From positions 1-46,325 of the forward strand of contig JAIQGC010000022.1 of the NCBI GenBank assembly GCA_020072805.1: 46,325 nt of DNA, read 5' to 3'. This DNA is from Terriglobia bacterium. GTDB lineage: Bacteria; Acidobacteriota; Terriglobia; Acidiferrales; UBA7541. Both the position numbers and the translations under genes were made by a program. How positions within the stretch are numbered: position 1 is the first letter of the stretch; each line of letters starts with the position of its first letter. Shown piece after piece: positions 40,605 to 46,325 of the stretch. The notes below the pieces were generated by a model, which was not told the DNA's origin, did no database searches, and saw nothing but the letters and a program-made list of their open reading frames with translations.

Positions 40605-41350
40605 TGATCAAAGCTGCCATCCACAAATCAATCAGATTGTTTGGCCTCGACATTGTTCACTACCCTCCTCGAGAACAGCAGTTTCCCCCAGACTTTCGCG
40701 AAGAGGAGGCTGCTATTATTCGTGCCGTTCGCCCCTGGACCATGACCAGCGCGGAGCGGATCTACGCTCTTATACAGGCCGTGCGCTACGTCACCTCCAG
40801 CGGCATTCCGGGAGCGATCGTGGAATGCGGCGTGTGGAAGGGCGGGAGCATGGCCGCCATCGCCAGGACGCTTCTCCAGATGCAGGATACGAGCCGCGAT
40901 TTGTATCTGTTCGATACCTTCGAGGGCATGACCGCGCCCGCCGCCAACGACGTCGATTACTCCGGCAAGCAGGCTTCCGATGTTCTGATCGATGACATCG
41001 GATCCAGGTGCGCGGATGCGCCGCTCGATCGGGTCAGGGAATTACTCTATGGCACGGGCTATCCCAGGGACAAAATCCATTTCGTTCCGGGTAAAGTCGA
41101 GGAAACCATCCCCGCTTCCGCGCCTGATACCATCGCCCTGCTCCGCCTTGATACGGACTGGTATCAGTCCACCCGGCATGAACTGATTCACCTTTTTCCG
41201 CGCTTATCCCGGGCGGGCGTGATCATTATCGACGACTACGGGCACTGGAAAGGCGCCCGCCAGGCGTGTGATGAATATTTCTCGCAGAACCGCATTCCCA
41301 TTCTGCTGAACCGAATCGATTACACCGGCCGGATCGCGTTGAAGCCGTGA
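40601..41350 (+). CDS. TylF/MycF-type sugar O-methyltransferase
   Basis: A 249-residue enzyme of the macrocin O-methyltransferase family. Motifs: TSAERIYALIQAVRYV, GAIVECGVWKGGSMAAIA (SAM site), LYLFDTFEGMTAP and the metal-binding stretch LLRLDTDWYQSTRHEL with VIIIDDYGHWKGAR. The family O-methylates deoxysugars in a metal-dependent reaction. The ATG at 40601 overlaps the preceding stop by 4 bases; a TTG at 40589 is a poorer choice because it abuts the ribosome site. Confidence 0.92.
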   Translation: MMIKAAIHKSIRLFGLDIVHYPPREQQFPPDFREEEAAIIRAVRPWTMTSAERIYALIQAVRYVTSSGIPGAIVECGVWKGGSMAAIARTLLQMQDTSRDLYLFDTFEGMTAPAANDVDYSGKQASDVLIDDIGSRCADAPLDRVRELLYGTGYPRDKIHFVPGKVEETIPASAPDTIALLRLDTDWYQSTRHELIHLFPRLSRAGVIIIDDYGHWKGARQACDEYFSQNRIPILLNRIDYTGRIALKP

Positions 41351-41594
41351 CTCGATCCCTGCAGCAACGGCTGTCCGTGCCCGAATTGCGAGCAATGGCG
41401 CAGATTCGCCGGAAATTCTTATTGGCAGTCTCTGTTATCAACCACTCTCAGATTCTGCGCTCGCTGCGAGATCTGGATAAGCGCATACTTTGCATGGGGG
41501 ATTTCCATGCAAGCGCTTTCCCCCTGCCGAAGATTCCCGCGCCGGATAGGCTTTGTTCTGTTGTAATTATTTAAGGTGCTGAGGTGATATTTTT
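41351..41594. other. Gap with perfect inverted repeat
   Basis: The gap is 244 bases. TTGCATGG (41490-41497) and CCATGCAA (41505-41512) form a perfect inverted repeat with a 7-base centre, and GCGC sequences on both sides (41481-41484, 41513-41516) could extend it. It may be a regulator site or an RNA hairpin. A GAGGTG ribosome site precedes the ATG at 41595. A 75-codon frame across the gap is not convincing as a gene. Confidence 0.5.
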
Positions 41595-42251
41595 ATGGGA
41601 ACGGGGCCCAGGATTTCTTTTTTGGATATCCAATCCTATAAGGCGGACAAACTCTATCGGAACACAAAGCTGAGCCATCCCTTTTTTGCCTGGCTTGGCT
41701 TGCGGCCTATTTTTGCGCAACATACCCTTGCGGAGCATCAGGCGATTGGCAAGGCCGCCTCGATGCGCCGGACCATCGTCGAGATCGGCGTGGCCGAAGG
41801 CGCTTCGGCAATCGCTCTCTGCGAAACCATGGCTCCTGACGCCAGACTTTTCCTGATCGACCCCTATCATTTGTCCCGCATCCGCTTTCTTAATACTCTG
41901 CGCCGGGCCGCACACCGGGCTGTTCGCCAATGCCATCGGGGTACGGTGATTTGGATGGAGCGCTTCAGCAACGATGTTGCTTTTTCATGGAACGAGCCGA
42001 TTGACCTTCTGCTCATCGATGGCGATCATGCCGAACCAGCCGTCTGGCGCGATTGGAACGATTGGAGCAAGTTCGTGCAGCCTGGCGGCCTGGTTGTCTT
42101 TCATGATGCACGTCTTTTCGAGGGCGGCTGGACAAAGCCTGAAGATGGTCCTGTCCGCGTCGTCGACGCTCTGTTCCGAAACGCGCAGCAGCCGGGCTGG
42201 CTTATTGTTCGGGAAATCGACTCCGTCGTCGTCGTTCAAAAACAATCATGA
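41595..42251 (+). CDS. Class I SAM methyltransferase (Methyltransf_24-like)
   Basis: A 218-residue protein. The SAM motif is IVEIGVAEGASAIALCE (62-78), followed by LFLIDPYH and the acidic LLLIDGDHAEPAVWRDW. GGLVVFHDARLF is the typical last motif. This family is common among glycan and small-molecule O-methyltransferases. GAGGTG lies 8 bases before the ATG. Codon bias is weak relative to most of the locus. It is separated from both neighbours by gaps of 160-240 bases, so it may have its own control. Confidence 0.85.
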   Translation: MGTGPRISFLDIQSYKADKLYRNTKLSHPFFAWLGLRPIFAQHTLAEHQAIGKAASMRRTIVEIGVAEGASAIALCETMAPDARLFLIDPYHLSRIRFLNTLRRAAHRAVRQCHRGTVIWMERFSNDVAFSWNEPIDLLLIDGDHAEPAVWRDWNDWSKFVQPGGLVVFHDARLFEGGWTKPEDGPVRVVDALFRNAQQPGWLIVREIDSVVVVQKQS

Positions 42252-42414
42252 CCGTCTTTCTGCCAGCTCTGCAGCGAATGAGGCTGGTAAACTATTGCCC
42301 GTGGGGGAAACATCCTCCGGTGTTGCGCGCTCTTTGCGCTTTCCTGAGACGCAGGAGACCGGCCCTCAATTCTGCCAACGCAGGAGTTTCCTTCGTTTTT
42401 CTTGAACCGGAATC
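42252..42414. other. Gap between two methyltransferase genes
   Basis: The gap is 163 bases. No terminator, convincing promoter, RNA gene or reading frame is apparent. It holds only short direct echoes (ACGCAGGAG at about 42350 and 42379). Confidence 0.4.
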
Positions 42415-43146
42415 ATGAGCCTCCGCACCGAATACGACGCCTGGCACCAGCGAATGTTTGACGCTGCTCCCGCCCACGAGGACTCCTCCAGCCCCTGGTA
42501 CGACCTCGTCCGCGAGCGCCTGGGCCCCGTCTCCGGCCTGCGTATCCTCGAAGTCGCCTGCGGCCGTGGCGGCTTCGTGCGCGAACTGACCCGCGCCGGC
42601 GCGCATGTCACTGGTTGCGATTTCTCCGCTTCCGCCCTCCGCATTACCCAAGAGAAGTTGCACGTTCCCACCGATCCCGCCGCTCCTCCTCTGGTCCAGG
42701 GCGATGCGCAGAAGCTGCCCTTCGCCGCCCATTCCTTCGATCTGGTAATCTCCTGTGAGACAATCGAGCACGTGCCCGACGCCCAGCGCGCCCTCCAGGA
42801 AATGTTCCGCGTCACCCGCCCCGGCGGCAGGCTTTTTTTGACCACCCCCAATTACCTCAATTTCATGGGCCTCTACGAAATCTACGCCAAGTTTCGCCAC
42901 CCGCACCGTAAAGACGACCAGCCCTTTGACCGCCGCCAGTGGTTTCTCCAAGTCCGCCGATGGCTCCGCCACGCCGGATGGACCATCCGGCACACCGACG
43001 GCACCTGCCACCAGTTTCCGTTTATCCCCGGCCGCAATCCCGTCGGCTTTCCGATCCTGGAAAAGAACCGCGTGGTCCGCAAGCTGCTCTCCCCGCTGGC
43101 CTACCATTATTTTGTAATTGCGGAAAAAAGAGCGCCACTTAGATGA
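42415..43146 (+). CDS. Class I SAM methyltransferase (Methyltransf_11-like)
   Basis: A 243-residue protein with SAM motif ILEVACGRGGFVRELTRAG (44-62), motif II LVISCETIEHVPD and motif III RVTRPGGRLFLTTPN. Between them, VQGDAQKLPFAAHSFD matches the UbiE/Methyltransf_11 pattern. It has stronger GC3 bias than the preceding methyltransferase and a 4-base overlap (ATGA) with the GT4 gene, implying that transfer of a sugar and its methylation are co-expressed. Confidence 0.9.
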   Translation: MSLRTEYDAWHQRMFDAAPAHEDSSSPWYDLVRERLGPVSGLRILEVACGRGGFVRELTRAGAHVTGCDFSASALRITQEKLHVPTDPAAPPLVQGDAQKLPFAAHSFDLVISCETIEHVPDAQRALQEMFRVTRPGGRLFLTTPNYLNFMGLYEIYAKFRHPHRKDDQPFDRRQWFLQVRRWLRHAGWTIRHTDGTCHQFPFIPGRNPVGFPILEKNRVVRKLLSPLAYHYFVIAEKRAPLR

Positions 43147-44285
43147 GAATCTTAATCGCCGCTCCGGTCCCCAAGCTGCGCGAAGGAGGCGTCGCCGGCA
43201 TCGTTTACAACATGGCCGATAGCCTGCGCGCGCTGGGGCACGACGTGCAATTTCTTTTCCTGGAGGACCTTCTTCCCCGGCCCGTTGCTTTCCCGCGGTT
43301 TTCCATGCTCTATTTTTCCTTTCGTCTGGCCCGCGAGATCTTCCGCCGCCGCGCCGAATTCGATGTCGTCAATATCCATGCCCCCGCCGGTTTCGCCTAC
43401 GGCCTCTTGCGCCGCTTTCGCCGCTCCGCCGCCCTGCCTCCCTATGTCATGCTCATGCATGGTATCGAAGAGCGCAGGAATCACGCCATGTCCCGCGAAT
43501 CCAAAAAGGGCCGCGCCCGTTATTTCCGCTGGAAGAACCGCGTCTGGCAGCGTCTCTATCACATGCCCCTCTATCGCTGGTCCATCACCACCGCGGACCA
43601 CGCCATGGTCAGCAACCGCGAAGCCTGGAGCGTGCTTCAGCTCCAGTACAACCGCGAAGCCGCAACCTCCTGGTTTATTTCCAACGGCGCCGAGCCCCGC
43701 TTCTTACTTCCCCGGAATTATCCAGGCGGACCTGCCGAGCGCCTTCTCTTTGCCGGAAGTTGGATCGACCACAAGGGCGTCTTTTACCTTCGCCAAAGTT
43801 TTGAAGCTCTGGCGATTCGCCATCCCGCCGTGCGCCTTACCATTGCCGGCTGTGGCGCGGATGCGCAAACCGTGAAGCAATCCTTCTCCCCGTCCGTGCG
43901 GGACCGCGTCGAGGTTCTGCCCTTTGTCCCCACCGCCGAAATGCCCGCCCTCTATTCCCGCCACGACATCTTCGTCCTCCCCTCCTTGATGGAAGGAATG
44001 CCGGTTGTCCTCGTGGAAGCCCTGGCCACGGGTATGCCCGTGGTGACCACCGAAACGTGCGGAATGATCGACCTCGTCGAGGGCGAGTACAATGGCCTGC
44101 TGGTGAAGCCCGCGGACAGCGCCGCGCTTGTTGCCGCCGTCGAGCGCTTGATCGAATCTCCCGAGCTTCGCCGCCGTTTAGGCCTCGCCGCTCAGGAAAC
44201 CATGAAACGGCGAACATGGGATCATGTTATCAAGCAAGTAGAGAAGATCTTCGCTCTGGCTGTTGCCGAGTGGAAACAGAAGTGA
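43143..44285 (+). CDS. GT4 family glycosyltransferase
   Basis: A 380-residue GT-B enzyme. The N-terminal domain begins MRILIAAPVPKLREGGVAG with a glycine-rich acceptor loop. The C-terminal domain carries RLLFAGSWIDHKGVFYL, the E-x7-E region LPSLMEGMPVVLVEALATG and VVTTETCGMIDLVEGEYNG, typical of GT4. It uses a nucleotide sugar and retains the anomeric configuration. It is coupled to the methyltransferase upstream and followed after 76 bases by the carbamoyltransferase. Confidence 0.93.
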   Translation: MRILIAAPVPKLREGGVAGIVYNMADSLRALGHDVQFLFLEDLLPRPVAFPRFSMLYFSFRLAREIFRRRAEFDVVNIHAPAGFAYGLLRRFRRSAALPPYVMLMHGIEERRNHAMSRESKKGRARYFRWKNRVWQRLYHMPLYRWSITTADHAMVSNREAWSVLQLQYNREAATSWFISNGAEPRFLLPRNYPGGPAERLLFAGSWIDHKGVFYLRQSFEALAIRHPAVRLTIAGCGADAQTVKQSFSPSVRDRVEVLPFVPTAEMPALYSRHDIFVLPSLMEGMPVVLVEALATGMPVVTTETCGMIDLVEGEYNGLLVKPADSAALVAAVERLIESPELRRRLGLAAQETMKRRTWDHVIKQVEKIFALAVAEWKQK

Positions 44286-44361
44286 CGCATGAACGCCGCC
44301 ATGGCAATATCGATGTGCCAAACTGCGCTGACTGCGCATTCTTCAAGAGACTGATGAACCC

Positions 44362-46035
44362 ATGCTGACTCTCGGCATCAACTACTCCCAGATGCACGAC
44401 TCCTCCGCCTGCATCGTCCGCGACGGCCAGCTCCTCTTCGCTGTTGCCGAAGAGCGCCTCAGCCGTCTCAAGCACGACGCCGGTTTCCCCAAACTCGCCA
44501 TTCAAGCTTGCCTCGATTTCGCCGGCGCCGAGCCCGCCGATCTCGATGAAGTCTGCTTCGGCTGGCAGACCGCCGGCCCCATCTTCCGCCACGATCTCAA
44601 ACTCTTCGCCCTCGGCCGCTACCCCATCACCTATCTCAACGTCCTCAATTCCACCCGCTATTTCCTCAGCATGTGGCACCAGCAGAGCGGGGCAAAACGT
44701 TTCACGCAACTCTTTGGCCCTAGCAAAGCCCGCTTCCGCTTCGTGGACCACCACTTTGCCCACGCCCTCAGCGCCGCCGCCTATTCCGGCTTCGACGATT
44801 CCGCCGTCGTCGTCATGGATGGCCGCGGCGCCTGGGAAGCCACCTCCCTCTGGCGCACCCGCAACGGCCGCCTCGAACACATCCTCACCATCCCCTATCC
44901 CGATTCCGTCGGCGTTTTCTACAGCGAGTTCACCGCCTATCTCGGCTTCCAGCGCAACAGCGATGAATGGAAAGTCATGGGCCTGGCCCCTTACGGCAAG
45001 CCCGGTGTCGATCTCCGCCCTTTCATCGACCTCGCAGCCGCTCCTTACAAAGTTCACACCCGGCGCCTCTTCTCCAGCGGCGCTCCCTTTTCCGCCATGA
45101 TCTCGCTGCTCGGCCCCGCCCGCCTTCCCGAATCCGAAATCGAAGACCGCCACAAGGACATCGCCTTCGCCGTTCAGGACGCCTGCGAAGCCGCCATGAT
45201 GAGCGTCGTCCGCTTGGCCATCGAAAAATCCGGCTGCCGCAATCTGTGTCTTGCCGGCGGCGTTGCCCTCAACTCCAAAGCCAACGGCAAAATCGCCGCC
45301 TCCGGCCTCGTCGAAAAACTCTTCGTCCAGCCCGCCGCCTCCGACGACGGCGTGGCCCTCGGCGCCGCCCTCGCTCCTTACCTCGATAACGGCGGCCGCT
45401 TCCCCAACAAGCCCATGCGCCATGCCTATTTCGGCCCCTCCTTCACCGACGAGCAGATCGAAGCCGCCCTGCGCACCTACAAATTGCGCTTCACCCGCCT
45501 CGACGATCCCGCCAAAATCGCCGCCGAGCTTCTCTCGAACGGAAAAATTCTCGGCTGGCTTCAGGGCCGCATGGAATTCGGCCCCCGCGCCCTCGGCTCC
45601 CGCTCCATCCTCGCCGACCCCCGCGACCCCGAAATGAACGCCAAGGTCAACAACGCCGTGAAATTTCGCGAATGGTGGCGCCCCTTCGCTCCCTCCATGC
45701 TCGCCGAAAAGGCCCCCGACTACGTCGAAAGCGTCACCGACTCTCCCTTCATGATCCTCACCGCACAGGTAAAACCGGAAATGCGCTCCGTCATTCCCTC
45801 CGTCACTCACGTCGACGGCAGCGCCCGCCCGCAAACCGTCGAAAAGGAAATCAATCCTCTCTACTGGCGCCTTATCGACGAATTCGGCCGCCGCACCGGC
45901 GTTTACGTCGTCATGAACACTTCCTTCAATCTCCGCGGCGAAGCCATCGTCCACACCCCCACCGACGCCATCCGCACCTTCTTCAGCTCCGGCATGGACG
46001 CCCTGGTGATTGGAAATTTCCTGGTGGAGAAATAG
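44362..46035 (+). CDS. NodU/TobZ-type carbamoyltransferase
   Basis: A 557-residue enzyme that moves a carbamoyl group from carbamoyl phosphate, via carbamoyl-adenylate, to a hydroxyl of a sugar. The Kae1-like N-terminal domain starts LTLGINYSQMHDSSACIV and has the metal/adenylate motif VDHHFAHALSAAAYSGF. VMGLAPYGKP and LAGGVALNSKANG are family hallmarks. The C-terminal YrdC-like half includes GWLQGRMEFGPRALGSRSIL and MNTSFNLRGEAIVHTP. It predicts O-carbamoylation of the glycan. It lies 76 bases after the GT4 gene and 1 base before the FkbM-like gene. Confidence 0.95.
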   Translation: MLTLGINYSQMHDSSACIVRDGQLLFAVAEERLSRLKHDAGFPKLAIQACLDFAGAEPADLDEVCFGWQTAGPIFRHDLKLFALGRYPITYLNVLNSTRYFLSMWHQQSGAKRFTQLFGPSKARFRFVDHHFAHALSAAAYSGFDDSAVVVMDGRGAWEATSLWRTRNGRLEHILTIPYPDSVGVFYSEFTAYLGFQRNSDEWKVMGLAPYGKPGVDLRPFIDLAAAPYKVHTRRLFSSGAPFSAMISLLGPARLPESEIEDRHKDIAFAVQDACEAAMMSVVRLAIEKSGCRNLCLAGGVALNSKANGKIAASGLVEKLFVQPAASDDGVALGAALAPYLDNGGRFPNKPMRHAYFGPSFTDEQIEAALRTYKLRFTRLDDPAKIAAELLSNGKILGWLQGRMEFGPRALGSRSILADPRDPEMNAKVNNAVKFREWWRPFAPSMLAEKAPDYVESVTDSPFMILTAQVKPEMRSVIPSVTHVDGSARPQTVEKEINPLYWRLIDEFGRRTGVYVVMNTSFNLRGEAIVHTPTDAIRTFFSSGMDALVIGNFLVEK

Positions 46036-46036
46036 C

Positions 46037-46325
46037 GTGGGCGCTTGGGGCGATCGCCTGGCACGTCTGTTCCTGCGCTTTGCCGCTCCGTTCGCGGGCC
46101 TGCGCCGTCTTCCGCTTCTCGGTCCCTGCCTGCGCTGGGCCAGCGCGCTCTTTGTCCCCCGCGATTCTTTAACCTGGGTGCAGGTTCGCTCCGGCGCGGC
46201 CGCCGGCCTTTGGCTACGCCTCAATCCTCGCACCGGCCGCCCCAATTTCGATGGCACCATCGAGCCGGAGGTTCAGGACGCCCTCTCCCGCCATCTCCGC
46301 GCGGGAATGACCTTCTACGATATCG
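46037..46325 (+). CDS. FkbM-like methyltransferase, 5' part only
   Basis: An open frame from GTG 46037 to the right edge, 96 residues, one base after the carbamoyltransferase stop. It begins MGAWGDRLARLFLRF and ends with FDGTIEPEVQDALSRHLRAG-MTFYDI, which matches the start of the FkbM SAM-binding fold (the next residues should be a GANxG-type motif). FkbM proteins O-methylate sugars and related hydroxyls. Only the N-terminal region is present, so the call depends on that junction. Confidence 0.7.
   Translation, partial: MGAWGDRLARLFLRFAAPFAGLRRLPLLGPCLRWASALFVPRDSLTWVQVRSGAAAGLWLRLNPRTGRPNFDGTIEPEVQDALSRHLRAGMTFYDI

Noticed and set aside
41347-41574. A 75-codon frame after the TylF-like gene.
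   Set aside because: It starts with GTG inside the preceding stop, lacks a ribosome site and recognisable features, and covers the palindrome.

Overview
The window looks like a chromosomal segment of a GC-rich, Gram-negative bacterium, most likely an acidobacterium. This assignment is inferred. It rests on a GWxTD-domain protein beside a carboxypeptidase-regulatory/beta-barrel outer-membrane protein, a propeller/Y_Y_Y/GGDEF sensor, heptameric intergenic repeats, a 23S-5S rRNA unit with no 16S gene beside it, and a long exopolysaccharide locus. No phage, insertion sequence, CRISPR array or tRNA gene was seen.

Layout. (1) 1-5570, minus strand: a 2-oxoacid dehydrogenase operon in the order lpdA, lipB, E1 alpha, E1 beta, E2. 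E2 runs off the left edge. E1 beta carries a net one-base frameshift near 1741-1756. Two intergenic gaps of this operon hold different 7-bp repeat families, each with an inverted partner. (2) 5883-6452: a small outer-membrane barrel protein. (3) 6525-10354: a strong promoter, a structured leader or small RNA of about 205 nt ending in an intrinsic terminator, a long structured 23S leader with a boxA-like site, 23S rRNA, a hairpin-rich spacer, 5S rRNA and a terminator. (4) 10563-13658: a membrane-anchored sensor diguanylate cyclase. (5) 13750-15708, minus strand: cysK and cysE for cysteine synthesis. (6) 16198-19646: GWxTD protein and an outer-membrane barrel protein joined by a stop/start overlap. 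(7) 19834-24130: a membrane PDZ/GAF/PAS histidine kinase overlapping an NtrC-type regulator whose sigma-54 contact loop reads GAFTSA. (8) 24238-46325: a polysaccharide locus.

The polysaccharide locus begins with a TPR/carbohydrate-binding-like protein and an O-antigen ligase/polymerase. These are followed by a Wza-type export protein, a Wzc-type chain-length/tyrosine kinase protein, a sugar-nucleotide epimerase, a GT2-methyltransferase fusion, a polytopic membrane glycosyltransferase-like protein, a Wzm/Wzt ABC exporter with a C-terminal glycan-recognition domain, a Wzx-type flippase, GT2 and GT4 glycosyltransferases, four further methyltransferases (including TylF-like and a partial FkbM-like one) and a NodU/TobZ-type carbamoyltransferase. 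Together they imply a heavily methylated and carbamoylated surface glycan. Both the flippase/polymerase and the ABC export machineries are present in one run of same-strand genes. The kinase/regulator pair directly upstream is a plausible controller.

The least explained parts are the promoter-driven RNA in front of the unlinked 23S gene, with mutually exclusive terminator and anti-terminator pairings, and the dual-export glycan locus.
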